Source: Ianthella basta
Taxonomy: Eukaryota > Porifera > Demospongiae > Verongiida > Ianthellidae
Direction of reading: 5' to 3'
DNA: 64,000 bases
Assembly: GCA_964019415.1 (NCBI GenBank)
Contig: OZ025878.1
Location: 4,840,512 to 4,904,511 of the forward strand
The notes beneath the pieces were generated by a model that had not been told where the DNA came from, searched no databases, and worked only from the letters and a program-made list of their open reading frames with translations. Each line of letters opens with the position of its first letter. Positions within the stretch are counted from its first letter, which is position 1. The translations under genes and the position numbers were made by a program. Below, piece after piece: positions 52,401 through 62,609 of the stretch.

Positions 52401-55400
52401 CATGCAGTTGAGAAATGTCCTCAGTCTGAAACATCCTGGAAATTAATGGAAGTTGATTTGAAGTTTGAGTTGAAATTAATTGAAGTTGATCCAGTCGCTC
52501 TGCTTACGCTCAGAAACTCTCCTCTACCAGTACCCCTACGCAGCAATGAACCGTTACTGCATCAAGTATTATAACATTATAATTTTATGTATGATGTGAA
52601 TCTCACTAGCCTACTGGAAGTAAGCTCAGTTAAGTCTGCAAGGATTGAGTCTAACTTATGAGAATAAGGTTGATTATCCAATCACCAGCTTGATCACAAC
52701 AGGGTTTCAACCTTGCCACTGTTCTGACCAGATCTGGTCGAAATGTCAGCAAGGTTCAAACCCTGCTGTGATCAAGCTGGCAATTGGAGAGCCAACTCTT
52801 TTCTCAGGCCAATGCCAACTGAGAAGCCTCACTTCATTCAAGTGTCTTATGATGCACAGTATAATACAATGTCTTAGAGCAATTTGGACAAATAAACACA
52901 ACATTTTAAGTGCGCTTGTTGTAAATAGCATCTACTGTTACATAAGGTACATTACAGTTGACTCACTGTTATCATCAGTAATGGTCACATTGACAGTGTC
53001 CTGTTGACCAATCCTCACTCGGATGAAGTCAGACGTCTCCACTAGGCGCACCTGAAAGTACTCCAGACCTTCTGTAATGTTGTCAGTTGTAATATTAAAG
53101 GTTATGGGTAAAGAGTCAGCAAAGGGTGCTGGAGTATCTGTATCAGTGAATGCAGTTTGAGGGAACTCCACTCTGTAGCGTCCTGCACTAGAGTAGTCTT
53201 CAGGGTCTGCAGAATGACATGAAAAGATTAAAAGAGCACAAAGGGACAAACAAATCTTGAAGGTCTGCAGAATATAATGGAATAATTATTCCATAAATTA
53301 TTCCATTATACTCTGAACAATGAACAACATGAATATTTGTTTAAGATATCATTCGAATGATATCTTAAACAAATAATTCATGTTAAAACTGATGGACCTG
53401 CTCATCTAACTCGAAATACTCGTTTCCTATAGCTGCTGATCTGTAATCATCCAAGTTCGTTCGCCAAAATTTCACAAGTTATCCAGACGTTTCGGCAGCT
53501 TTCAGCCACCTTCATCAGTGAATGACAAAATACAGCACTCCTATAGTTTATATACAAATGTTAGTGACAGGTGATGAAATGTGGTGACAGTTGATGATGC
53601 GACCATGAATAACGTTAAAGTAACAATTTAGCAGTCAATGAATTTTGTTAGGCAGTAACAGTAGAGATGCAATAGTAATCTACTCTAGGAGGGCAGTGTA
53701 CACCTCAGGCAAGGTTCCCTTCTCCCTATTCAGTGCATCCGGGTTCCGTTGTATATGCCAACTCTCCAATAGGCAGCGTGTGGTGGCATATGGGTGAAAG
53801 TCAATTACTTCTGACTTGGTGAGATCCACCAGATGACCTGTTGCGAGGGTGTGTTCTGCGAGGGCCGATGCTGCCACATCTCCATTCTTCAGGGCACGTC
53901 TGTGTTCTGCCAGCCGGTGTTTGAGGCTCCGGCCAGTTTGCCCAATGTACACCTTGGAGCATCCATCACAAGGCACGCTTCTGGAAGCGTTACGTAGACG
54001 ATACGTGCACAGCTCTCCCCAAGGACATGGTCGAGCCCTTCCATAAGCACCTGAACTGCATCGAGCCATGCATACAATTCACAGTGGAGGAGGAGTCTGG
54101 TGATAGGAAGCTACCTTTTCTGGATGTACAGCTTTGCAGGGATTGTGATGGCACTGTCACTACATCGGTGTATCGGAAGGCCACACACACCAACCAATAC
54201 CTCTCCTTCACATCCCACCGCCCGACGGCACACAAGGTAGCTGTGGTAAGGACCCTCATGACCAGAGCCAACACTCTTTCATCCTCAGGCGTGGAGAGAG
54301 TGCAGGAAGAGAAACAGATTGTAGAAGCACTGCAAGAGAATGGCTACCCCCCCCCCCCCCCCCCAGCTTCGTCCACAAACACTCGCACCCAAGGGGACCA
54401 AGACGGGAAATGGATGACCAGAGGCCCAGAACAACCCTGACCCTCCCTTACATTGCTGGTCTTTCGGAGGCAGTAAGACGGATTCTTGCACCGCTAGAAA
54501 TCAAGGTGGTTTTCCGCCCACAAAGCACTCTTCGCAGCTTACTTGTGCACCCCAAGGATCCAGTACCAATGGACCAACGGAAGGGGGTTGTGTACAGTGT
54601 GCCTTGTGATGGATGCTCCAAGGTGTACATTGGGCAAACTGGCCGGAGCCTCAAACACCGGCTGGCAGAACACAGACGTCCAGGGAAGTCAGTTTGTTTG
54701 TTGCCATATGCATACAAAAGCTAAACATGATTTAACCCTGGGAATTTGGAAGCTGATATAGTGAATTTGCTATCTTTGAGAGCAACATATGTAGGGGAAA
54801 GTAAGTACCAAGATAGCCTGGCCAATTGCATGGGCCAGATGGCTGTATTCTCTTGCAATTGGCAGTGTAATGATGAAACATTTAATACACTACTTTATTA
54901 CATCACTCATGCAATGTTATCTTTTGCTTTATCATCATCATAATTATTCATTTACACTATGTACTTATTACATAATACAGCCATCATGCTTACAGCTGTT
55001 GCCTGCCTTCACAATGCCTTGTATTTGACTAGTATAAACATTTTATCTTAGCACATTGCAGGCTAATAGTATTGTTATGTTCAGGAGTTACACCTTTAGT
55101 TTTTGATGGATGGATACTAAAGGTGATTTGTTAGCTGTGACGTCCAATCAGTCATGTAACTGATGAGCAATACTGCAGCTTAATATAGAACAAGGTGGGA
55201 GCAGAACGTTTATGTCAACTGCTTACACTGTATAAGCAGTTGACAAAGACCCCCGGCTCAAAATGTCCTGCTCCCACCTTGTTCTATTAAGCATTAAGCT
55301 GCAGTATTGCTCACCAATTACATGATTAATGCTAAATGTGGCAGGACCATGGAGGGCCATAGGCAGAGTAACATGACAGAGCCAAATTAGCTTGAAATCA

Positions 55401-58400
55401 ATCCATCCAGTTCTTGCATCTTTTCTGGTCAGTCTTCCTGCTTATAGCTACTTTTACTCTGATGTTTACCCTGATTTTGTACCAACTGATAACGATCTAT
55501 GGATTGAAACATCTTGTTCTAGAATAACTCCCCTGCTGTGATTTACTCAAATATCTGCCTGCTCATCACAGTCGTGTTTTAGATGTTAGCAAACTCCCCA
55601 AAACATAAAAGGTTACATCATGGCAATACGAGGAGTGGCCAGTTTAAGGGGAACAAATGGGGCATCCCCCACCAACAGCCCTCAGCTATATAGTGCCAAC
55701 TTTCCCTTTCTTTTCAACATTTCTTCCAAGTTGTGACTCTCATTTGCTTCAACGCGGTTACAACCGACTCGTTCATCTTACGTAAAAGTGTTGATTCTGG
55801 TGATGGTAGTGTAGACTCAGAAGTGTTGTGTAGGGATGGTCCAGCAGCGTAAACAAAATACGTATCTGTTGAGGGTCTCAGTTATTATTTGATGTGCTGC
55901 ATCTTTGGTAACAGTATGGTCAGCACGTACACTGAAAATTTTAATGGGCTTCCTTGGCTGAGATGAAGGAGTAGCTAACAGACTAGTTTTTGCCTTTCTA
56001 TAATCGTTCCAGTCACTTGGTTATGTATTTGTAGTGGGCCCAGTAACCTTGATGTGTCAACTTCAATGCTTATTGTGAAGCCAGTCACTCTTGGTGCATG
56101 CATGAGCTACGTACAACAAGCCAGTACGGAACAATGACAAGGTTGCACTAACCTGAATGGGCGGGCGGCTAACTGCTGCCACTTATCGACCCACTACTGT
56201 GCTCCAATTCTAATTTTATGTAAGGCGAGTTGTTCCAGCCTGGTTGGTTGGCTTGGAAACCCTGCGTTAGGGCGTAAGTTGTCCTGGGTTCGACTGCCAT
56301 CTGGTGCCAACTTTCCCTTTCCTTCCAACATTTCCTCCAAGTCGTGACTTTCATTAGATTCAGCACAGAATCAATACTGATTACCTATATACAGCTAAGG
56401 TGGATACAATAATAGCTAGTCATTCTGCCTTCCATCAGTACGCAACACTGATGAGTTCCAATCAGGGTGAAACAGGCCTGTGTGCCAAAAAGGTCTCTGT
56501 GGCTCTACAGACCATCTTTATAGGATGACTAGCGGGGTGAAGCCGATCACTGGTTGCCCTCAAATTGGGCTACGGACCCCCGGCCAATGCCCCCCAGCCT
56601 CCTGTAACACCACTGACATAGAAGGCTGGTCAATGTACTATCCAGTGATCCAACTTCAACCTATTCATTGTCCATGCAGTGGCTAACTGCAATGAACTGC
56701 CATTTCATCATTATTATCTGTTTACACTATAATACAAAATGCATGAACAGTTGCTGCTTGACCTCACAATGCTTTGCCTTAGATTGGCATCAACATGTTA
56801 TCAGCATGTTAATGACATCATTATACTCAGGATTTACTCCTTTGTTTTTCAACGAATGATAGCCAAAGGTGGACGAAATATGGAAGAGCATAGTAGACTG
56901 GGCACCGAGTGAATTGGGAGCCTGCTTCAGTCATTTTTAATCCACCAGACACCAAGCACCACAAACTAGAACTGTGACCTGACTTTGACTCTCTTTGGTT
57001 CCCCATTCATTACTGGACACCTTTAGTCATGCATATTCAATTAATTAAGAATTCTGCATGTCCTCATAGAACTGTATAGAGTGTGTCTACAAAACACTCT
57101 CTATTAAATACACAGCTTTAATAACTGATTAATAGTTTGAATTGCGAGACAGGTTGGGAACCAAACTGAAGTGTGAGTATTCAGCTAGTAGGGAACTGAT
57201 GGACACTAACTTTCCCAGCACTACAATGCATGCTGTGCCATTGGGTGCACTGAAGTCAGTGTTCTCTAACAGCCTACAACTGTGGAGGGAGCAGTGAATG
57301 AGTTTTTAGACAACATAGCTTGCTTACCACCAAACCTTTAGCCCTAAAGGCACACCTGAGGAGAGGCATCTAGGAATGGGCTACTTGAACTATTCCTGAG
57401 GAGTTGGAGCTGGGAAGTAAAGGCTGGAACATCTGCATGAACTACTACATTGGGTGCTGCTGGATTGTGATCAAACGTCACAATTTATTTGGGGAAGAGT
57501 TATTTGAGCAAGTTATGTAACTGGAATGTACAAGTTTAAGATGTTTTGACCTCAGGGGTGTTCATCAATTGAATAATTAAAGAAAGCCAACTTGGAGAAG
57601 CAGGCAATGCCATCTTGAGACAACGGAGGCCGTATACGACTTTACGTGCACAGCCTTGAAGAGTCTGCAAAGCTTGCCTATGGAGCTAAATGTTGGTCTT
57701 TTGCATCAGTCCATTGGTGAGAAAGGAACAGGGACATCAACCTTCCTGTGTAGACAAGTCCTGATCCAGCCAGGGCTGTACAGCAACTTCTCAGAAAGAT
57801 TTCTACATGCACACGCAGACAATGCTTGCTATGCTCACTGCAGATTGGCCTGGGTGTGGCCCGTGCACACAACCCAGAGCATACTCATAAGGAGCTAAGC
57901 TTAAGTAGCACATTCAGTTATTATAGCCTACAATTGGGCCCCTTAGCATACTGTGATGAGTGAGTATGCATTGGATGAGCCAGCTATTGGCAAGCTTTCA
58001 TCAACTTGCATAGCACCAAAGCCCACCAGTGGCAGCCCATTCCAAAAGAAGTTGGATCATGTGTACGTAGCTACATTCTAATTACGTACTTCTTTGAGCG
58101 CTGCTCACCAGTTGCTGTTTCATTACTGACTTCAATGACAGCATACAGAGGAATGAAGAACTGTCCAGTGATGTGTAGGGAGACACTGACTTGGCCTACA
58201 CTTTCAGTAACACTGTAACATGACCTTTTGAAGTTTACCTCCACATCTGGTGAAAGAAAAGGAGTATTAGATCACTAATAATTATGAATGTAAGTTGAAA
58301 TTAGCTAAAGTTTTACTCACAGTCATCATCTAGAATACTGATGTATGTGGTGGAGGGCTGCCCTTTTCTAGTATTCCAGTTGTGTGCATTTTCTGGGCCA

Positions 58401-60919
58401 AAATCAAAAGTTGCTATTAGGAGCTCATCAAATTCCAGCACACTATCATCAATGATGGTAAAGCTCTCAAAAGCTGACTTGCTGGCTGGTGTGAAGATAA
58501 AGTCACTGCTTGTATTCTCCACATCAGTGCGACCAGACACTGTGGTCCAAGTGCAAGAAGCTACATCACTGTGGGTTCATTCATGCACTAATTCAAAACA
58601 CCTTACTTCTCACTTGTGCTTTGCCAAAAATTCTGCCCCTGAATGACACTTGCTCAATGGAGGAGTTAATGATCAGAGCTATTAATTGATAAATATATAT
58701 ATATATGTGTGTGCGTAGTAGAAAGGTGGATTGTTCAGATTGAAAATGTGTTTCAACGAAACCAACAATTAAGGTAGCATCATCTGGGTTTGACTCTCAA
58801 TTACCTTGAATTCTGTCTGGCCCAAGCACTTCAAGAGTGGGACGTGTGGTAGGGTCACTATCAGGAATCCTTCTTGGGCCCCCCTTAATGGCAACTTGGG
58901 CCACCTCAAAGTCAGATTCAGTGACAAGCTCTACAGTTGCTAATTCACGTTCTAGAAACTCATAAGAATCTTGAGCCCAACGCACAATCAGCTCTGGAGG
59001 AGAACAGAATAGAAATATAATTATATGTACATAAACATAGTCATTCAAGAAATCATAATACATGCATGTGCTCACCATCATCGTCAAGAATTTGTATGGT
59101 GACTTGACTTGGGAAAATAGTCTGGACTGAATCCACAGTACCTCCTTGAAGAGTACAGATAAAGGACTCCCTTGGTTCAGCAATTTCATCATTAATGATT
59201 GGTATCACCACTTCATCAAGTGAGAAGCTTCGGGCAGTTCCAACATCATTGAAGTGAAGCTTAGTTCCAACAGTGAAGTTGAAATCTCTGCCAGGAAGAG
59301 CTGCACACAAGGTGGTAACAAGACAAAGTGTGGTAACTCACACAACTCCTACTAGCAGCATGCTAGCATCAATGACTGATATGGTGTCCATACCTGGTTC
59401 TACATCAGTGGCAATAGTCTCTGAACACTCAACACCAATTGCTACCTCATTGGCATAAATCCCAAATGCTTCACCACGCAGTCTCACCACATCTCCCTCA
59501 GTCACTGATATGGCTCGTGATATTGTCCAGTTGACATGGACAACTACAAGAAGCAATTTTAATAATAATTCTGTTTACAATATGTAGAGGACAAGCTGAT
59601 TCACTTACTGTCATCATCTTCAATGTTTATGTCCACAAAGGTGTTTTCAAAACCAGGCTGTGGTACATAGAAGTCTGCTGCTTGTCCAATGGGGTGGACT
59701 GCACTGAGTCGGAGGCGAAAGTACTCCCTTCCTTCAAAGATCTGGTCATTAGTAATGTGGATCACATATTCAGTTGAATTAGCTTGCTTGGAGAAGAATG
59801 TTACTGTAAAGTTCATGGAAGTAATATCTTGAAGGTTGACAACATAGTCAGACACTGCAAGTGTGTGGGCAGAGTATTGGAATAGTGGGTGTCACATAGC
59901 AATAGAATATGAGGCAACTGAAAAATACATCAATAATATGACTGTATGACATATTATAATGCAAGACAGAAAGAAAAATGTTCTCTGATCACAAGAACAC
60001 ATACCTTGCTTGAGCAAGTACTAATTATACTCAGCTACACTACGTATATGTTTTATGTTGCAACAAGTATAGTAATTATAGTAGTAATTAGACTTTCTTA
60101 GACAAGTTCCATGTATAAGTATATTATAAATTATGTAGTACCAGAGAGAGAGAGAAAATTGTCCTCTGATCTTGAGGCCACACATCAGCAAATACTAATG
60201 ACAGCTTAGCTACATATTTGTGATTTGTTGCAACAAGTAAGAAAATTCTTACAAAATGTAGCCCGCAGACGGGTATCTCCAGCTGGCAGGTCTTCTGCAG
60301 TTATGTCCACTTCAATTCTTCCAGTGAAAGCAGGAGCAAAGGATCTAGTCAGGATAGGGGCTGACAAACAGACCACAAATTGTTCTCCTTCAATAGCGTT
60401 AAGGTTACTGATGGAAAATAGTGGGCCAACTGCATGATCAAAAAGAGGGGAGAAAACCAGAGAGGGAGAAGGGAAAGGAGGAGGTACACATTTGAGTAGA
60501 GGGGGAGAGAAGGAGAGAGGGAGATAAGGGTGAATCAACAGTGAGAGGGAGAGAGGAAGGATGATCAACAGAGATGAGGGGTGGAGGGAGAGTAAATGGA
60601 AGAAACGAGAGGGATTGGAGATGCCTGTTATGTATTAAATGACATATGGCATGTACTTGATGGTTCAACATACATGGGTGCTGCTCATGGTTTTGCTCTA
60701 TATCCTAGTGACAATAGTGACAATCTGATGAGATAGCAAAATTTTGTTGAATGCATGCAATTCTTATTGGGGAATTTATTTATGATGGTACAAGTTTAAT
60801 GCCTCACTGTCTTTGCAACATACAGGATAATTGTGCTGTGCCCTGAGCGATCAGAGTTGCTAGCTGCACCATAGCCATGGCTGCCAACAGGGCCTTCATC
60901 TTCTTACACCTCAATGCAG
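37151..60919 (-). CDS. Gene A: Calx-beta/FN3 single-pass receptor with tyrosine-motif tail, 30 coding exons
   Basis: Predicted type I membrane receptor, about 2,017 residues if the one-base lesion in exon 13 is disregarded. Order: signal peptide (1-25), 10 Calx-beta repeats (to about 1399), three FN3 domains (about 1400-1722), membrane-proximal region (1723-1870), TM (about 1874-1902) and a 108-residue cytoplasmic tail. Exons 1-21 are collinear and paralogous with exons 1-21 of gene B, introns included. The join from exon 23 (44855) to exon 24 (40115) is phase-compatible (1 to 1) but spans 4.7 kb with a retroelement, so the FN3 half could belong to another transcript. Exon 24 begins with an acceptor in phase 1, so it does need an upstream exon. 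Exon 13 (48621-48799) is frameshifted; skipping it keeps the frame. Confidence 0.65.
37616..38284 (-). CDS. Gene A exons 28-29: membrane-proximal region, Pro/Thr stalk and transmembrane helix
   Basis: Exon 28 (38226-38284, STVIIQLHLRPVSECTVWV) and exon 29 (37616-38118). The region has several cysteines (NCTCPL, FSCLGT, TNCPVVV, KRCTDP) and, by position, could be a SEA-like or receptor-specific domain, but I do not recognise it with certainty. It is followed by a low-complexity Pro/Thr/Asn stalk of short degenerate repeats (37727-37810), likely O-glycosylated, and a hydrophobic segment ITIAVCLAVLLVVIVLVAAV continuing to CRKW, a clear transmembrane helix with a basic stop-transfer. Confidence 0.8.
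38354..38402 (-). pseudogene. Truncated duplicate of gene A exon 28
   Basis: On the minus strand, after a TATGTCAG acceptor, the sequence STVIIQLHLQPVS parallels exon 28 (STVIIQLHLRPVS), then breaks off before the second half and the GTGAGT donor. It lies about 120 bp upstream of exon 28 in the sense direction. Confidence 0.6.
38486..40115 (-). CDS. Gene A exons 24-27: three fibronectin type III domains
   Basis: Exon 24 (39798-40115) has one FN3 (FKISWSSPDLPNGIIANYTI and YSIQLAVSSHGGTSPFTEDL). Exon 25 (39413-39700) has the second (LLVTWEHPLAPDRNGIITGY and YNITVAGNTSAGQGEF). Exons 26 (39113-39219) and 27 (38486-38741) split the third (VSWYPPNIPRGVITDYE joined to ISVSGKR and NYTVSVAALSDAGIGASSAE). 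The conserved Trp of strand B and Tyr of strand F are visible in each. Phases are 1/1, 1/1, 1/0 and 0/1. The third domain has a cysteine-rich insert (NCSMCSNPPPCVE). FN3 domains usually mediate protein contacts at the cell surface. Confidence 0.85.
40588..43425 (+). mobile_element. Degenerate Penelope-like retroelement (RT plus GIY-YIG) with terminal direct repeats
   Basis: Within the intron between exons 23 and 24 of gene A, on the opposite strand. An N-terminal RT motif (SKGLNFAPAPSKI, near 41155-41200), an RT core (YGTAIGS and IANLAMEDVEE near 42190-42255), the catalytic YVDD (about 42298-42310) and a thumb (LPILNVLLQRDPNGSIST, near 42415) are followed by a GIY-YIG-like segment (ATYVGQTGRCLSKQ, near 42910-42955). 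Frameshifts and stops interrupt it. About 80 bp at 40588-40665 recurs at 43345-43425 (AAATCAAGCAT, TTCAATTCTTG), like the terminal repeats of this class, after the conserved CACTGATGAAGAC. Confidence 0.75.
43590..43720. repeat. Minisatellite, about 30 bp unit
   Basis: Four to five copies of a unit built on ACCAGGAGCCAGCTCTAAGG or ACCAGGAGTCAGCTCAAGAG in tandem. No coding role seen. Confidence 0.75.
44855..45638 (-). CDS. Gene A exons 22-23: tenth Calx-beta repeat, not shared with gene B
   Basis: Exon 22 (45480-45638; YEDDLYSVEEEVGFVTLALV) and exon 23 (44855-45067; FDVTFPAGSKRQLYNVTIVD with DTFQENSEYFNADV) form one Calx-beta repeat unlike any unit of gene B's array. Both are phase 1/1. Exon 23 ends DDVD plus one base at GTGAGT, which fits the phase-1 start of the first FN3 exon at 40115. 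Confidence 0.8.
45068..46252. other. Introns around exon 22 of gene A
   Basis: Introns 45068-45479 and 45639-46252. I see nothing beyond splice sites in either. Confidence 0.4.
46253..48408 (-). CDS. Gene A exons 14-21: rest of the second Calx-beta block
   Basis: Exons 48163-48408, 47906-48061, 47587-47811, 47312-47500, 47156-47227, 46872-47090, 46662-46799 and 46253-46492 parallel gene B exons 14-21. Cores: IADDQIYEGREYFRLRISAI, IINDDIAEPRESFICTL, IIDDSVLEFDELLKATF and ITDDNILEGLEYFQARI. Exon 15 carries a six-base in-frame insertion (156 versus 150 nt) adding two residues near MTEGMYAVVRL. All are phase 1/1. Confidence 0.85.
48621..48799 (-). pseudogene. Gene A exon 13: Calx-beta half-exon with a one-base deletion
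   Basis: This exon has the usual acceptor, GTAAGT donor and the core LSAPILTQSFAPAFTGRIEV, but is 179 nt long, not a multiple of three. Around 48780-48781 it has three A residues where the paralogues (exons 2 and 11 of A; 2, 11 and 13 of B) have four on the plus strand. The frame in from the acceptor therefore runs to a stop just before the core. Skipping the exon would restore the frame, since both neighbours are phase 1. It may be a real lesion, a polymorphism or an assembly error. Confidence 0.7.
48800..50261. other. Intron between exons 12 and 13 of gene A
   Basis: No coding signal. It holds a partial duplicate of adjacent exon sequence (48961-48987, repeating ACCACAAGTTGTTGACCTTC from exon 13) and the foldback element at 49300-49775. 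Confidence 0.5.
49300..49775. mobile_element. Foldback element, family also present at 56400
   Basis: Left arm AATCACTGGATTACACC, CAGCCTTCTACAGTGGTG; right arm CACCACTGGTGTAGAAGCCT, CTATCCAGTGATT. The internal segment CTAGTCATCCTGCCATCCAT recurs at 56420. Not protein-coding. Confidence 0.65.
50262..51619 (-). CDS. Gene A exons 11-12: single extra Calx-beta repeat
   Basis: Exon 11 (51437-51619) and exon 12 (50262-50507) are the counterparts of gene B exons 11-12, with identical lengths (183 and 246 nt). Cores: MSAPILSQSSAPSFTGRIEV and IADDGLFEGREYFRLRISAV. Here the exon 11 donor is a normal GTAAGC. Both exons are phase 1/1. Confidence 0.8.
50508..52966. other. Introns around exon 11 of gene A
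   Basis: Intron 50508-51436 has a T-run joined to a G-run (51000-51020) and the foldback repeat shared with gene B. Intron 51620-52966 has a Penelope-like terminus (TTTCAGGACGTTTCGATCC at about 52209) and a hairpin repeat at 52685-52780. Confidence 0.5.
52685..52780. repeat. Hairpin repeat with tRNA B-box-like arms
   Basis: CCAGCTTGATCACAACAGGG and its near reverse complement (CCCTGCTGTGATCAAGCTGG) flank a 35-base centre; the arms contain GGTTCAAACCC, resembling a B box. Possibly an inverted SINE pair. Confidence 0.5.
52967..60429 (-). CDS. Gene A exons 2-10: first block of four Calx-beta repeats
   Basis: Exons 60253-60429, 59609-59854, 59394-59543, 59076-59300, 58805-58993, 58607-58678, 58321-58539, 58109-58246 and 52967-53206. 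They match gene B exons 2-10 one for one in order, subtype and nearly exact length (for example 177, 246, 150, 189, 72, 219, 138 and 240 nt). Conserved cores include LSAPILTRSFAPAFTGRIEV, IINDEIAEPRESFICTL and IIDDSVLEFDELLIATF. All are phase 1/1. Exon 10 is separated by a 4.9 kb intron holding Penelope-like fragments, foldback repeats and sequence related to the matching intron of gene B. Confidence 0.85.
53328..53382. repeat. Near-perfect palindrome
   Basis: Two 26-27 base arms around TTCGAA (TTTAAGATATCATTCGAATG and its mirror) pair with a single extra base. Shorter palindromes of AATAATTATT lie just upstream at 53278-53306. Confidence 0.75.
53470..54700. mobile_element. Penelope-like retroelement fragments in head-to-head orientation
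   Basis: On the minus strand, 53969-53683 encodes a GIY-YIG domain (VPCDGCSKVYIGQTGRSLKH, EHTLATGHLVDL) followed by a terminus with CACTGATGAAGGTGGC and GCCGAAACGTC (53525-53487). On the plus strand, from about 53970, an RT piece with the catalytic YVDD, EPCIQFTVEEESGDRKLPFL and a thumb leads into a second GIY-YIG start (VYIGQTGRSLKH, near 54625-54660). A run of 18 C at 54347-54364 interrupts the frame. The element is truncated and inactive. Confidence 0.75.
55145..55335. mobile_element. Foldback element in intron 9 of gene A
   Basis: Left arm GAGCAATACTGCAGCTTAAT and GAACAAGGTGGGAGCA; right arm TGCTCCCACCTTGTTC and TTAAGCTGCAGTATTGCTC, with an inner hairpin (GTCAACTGCTTACA and TAAGCAGTTGAC). 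Confidence 0.7.
56229..56300 (+). mobile_element. tRNA-derived SINE fragment
   Basis: GGTTGGTTGGCTTGGAAACC followed by CCTGGGTTCGACTGCC has the spacing and B-box consensus of a tRNA-related Pol III promoter. There is no complete cloverleaf that I can support. Confidence 0.45.
56400..56665. mobile_element. Partial copy of the 49300 foldback family
   Basis: Shares CTAGTCATTCTGCC, CACTGATGAG, CCAATCAGG, GGATGACT and the end CTGGTCAATGTACTATCCAG with the right half of the element at 49300-49775. Confidence 0.6.
60430..60823. repeat. Intron 1 of gene A with long purine-rich tract
   Basis: Between 60440 and 60620 the plus strand is mostly A and G (GAGAGGGAGAAGGGAAAGGA and similar), matching the tract in intron 1 of gene B. 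The rest is non-coding and resembles gene B intron 1 (GACAATCTG). Confidence 0.65.
60824..60919 (-). CDS. Gene A exon 1: 5' UTR end and signal peptide
   Basis: The ATG at 60897-60899 opens MKALLAAMAMVQLATLIAQG, then TAQLS, a secretory leader very close to that of gene B. The donor is GTATGT in phase 1 (60824). The acceptor lies at about 60920, and an upstream untranslated exon probably ends at 61016 (GTGAGC donor), as in gene B. Confidence 0.8.
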
Positions 60920-61075
60920 CTATGGGGAGGAGAGTGTAAAATTAATAAATGCAGGCTGTATTGCACCAGGGAAGTCATCTTCAGTAGCAGTCACTCCACC
61001 GATGATATAGCTCACCTGACCACAACTCACAAGGTGGAGAGTAGGCTTGTATGAAGCATTCCTCTACCTGTTCTG

Positions 61076-61090
61076 CATTATATAATATAA
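61076..61090 (-). promoter_or_regulatory. Candidate TATA-like element of gene A
   Basis: A TATATAATG-type AT run on the minus strand sits at the position matching the gene B TATA box, about 60 bases upstream of the predicted untranslated exon's donor at 61016. Nearby sequence (GACTTCCT and GTAATGTATTGG on the plus strand) is shared with gene B. Confidence 0.35.
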
Positions 61091-61811
61091 TTGACTTCCT
61101 GTTCATTAGAGTAATGTATTGGAAGTGGAGATCTAAATGGGACACCTGTATAATTATAAAAGACTGAATTGTAGCTCTCCTCAGACTTATGTAATTAACA
61201 TGTCATAGCAATGGGTTGAGAAAGTTCTCTCACATGCACATCCCATGCACACTCTCACTATCTATAGCCTTGCCACACCCCCCCCCCCCCCCAATATTAT
61301 TGCTTCACACACTTCACTCCACCTTCACACATTCTACTCCACGTCATAAAACTCCCCTGGAAGAGACAGAAGGGGAGTGTGCCTAGAATGTCAGATGTAT
61401 AGGCCTCAACTGGCTACACAGCCAGGGTTAAAACATTTATTTTCCTTGTCAAGGTTCACCATGGAGGGATGTATTGCTGATACCCCTGCTCCAGAATCAA
61501 CAGCCAGTATCTGCATTAATATAGTTGCGGCTTCACATGTGCAGGTTGCACAATATAAAAGTACAAATAGTATTATAATTATTTTCAAAATATAAGAGAG
61601 ATACAGTGTACGGCTATATGGGCAGATTAATTGAGAAGCAAGGAGGATGAAGCATGAGATCTAGTGTTCTTGAGAGGTATGTGGGAACAGTACCTGTGCA
61701 TGATTTAGTACACCAAGAAGTTACATTACCAGATGCACAACAGGTATTGTTCCCATGTAATTCTAAGGGACACTGAGCAACTACTCTATCATATTAAATT
61801 GATGTGAAATG

Positions 61812-61813
<2 letters not shown>

Positions 61814-61908
<95 letters not shown>

Positions 61909-61924
61909 TGTGTGTGTGTGTGTC

Positions 61925-61975
<51 letters not shown>

Positions 61976-62008
61976 ATGTGTGTGTGTGTGTGTGTGCGTG
62001 TGTGAGTG
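61814..62008. repeat. TG dinucleotide microsatellite upstream of gene A
   Basis: About 195 bases of TG repeat with rare interruptions; the counterpart of 33238-33569. An AC tract follows at 62340-62380, and a degenerate array of CATATGCATACACAC-type units lies at 62025-62175. Apparent open frames are artefacts. Confidence 0.95.
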
Positions 62009-62024
62009 ACAACTCCATATTCCA

Positions 62025-62175
62025 TATGCATACACACATTACCATCTAATTGCATACACACACCATTCCATGTGCATTCACATACCACTTCATATGCATA
62101 CACACAACCCATGCCTCCTATGCATACACACACACCCCATATGCATACACGCCATACCATATGCATATATACACA
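62025..62175. repeat. Degenerate tandem array, about 20-40 bp units
   Basis: Repeated CATATGCATACACAC and CCATATGCAT motifs with ACACCC spacers. It directly adjoins the TG microsatellite and probably expanded with it. Confidence 0.6.
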
Positions 62176-62337
62176 ACCCTTGATATTACCCCAAAACCCA
62201 TCCAAGAGTCATTAACAGTTATAAATTGTGCCATACATTCTGCAGTACATAGACAGTCACTGTCTTATGATGACTCCATTTCTTCATTTTTGTACTGTTG
62301 TCTTTATAAGGAAATGATTTGCCCCGTGTGCCTGCCC

Positions 62338-62382
<45 letters not shown>

Positions 62383-62609
62383 CTTACCTTACAAAGAAAC
62401 CCCATAGAAAACAGATATTGAGAGATGTTGATTGAGAGGTGTTTTAGATATGATAGCACTACACAATGGGTGAAAGGACATGGGATGTAAGGGAAGAGAA
62501 AGGCTGACAAGATGAATTGTACAGCTGCACAATGGTATACTTCATCCTGAAGGGTAAGTAAGATTATAGTGTGAGTATGTTGCAGCTGCAAGTTTTCTGT
62601 TCTTGCTAG

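Larger units (their letters stand above)
54700..58108. other. Remaining intron 9 of gene A
   Basis: No supported gene. Segments at 54720-54910 and 57840-58080 are paralogous to the gene B intron. The rest is repeats (listed) and unremarkable sequence. Confidence 0.5.

Noticed and set aside
37151-60919. Sponge aggregation factor core protein
   Set aside because: Those are Calx-beta-rich too, but here there is a TM helix and tyrosine tail, and I see no Wreath domain.
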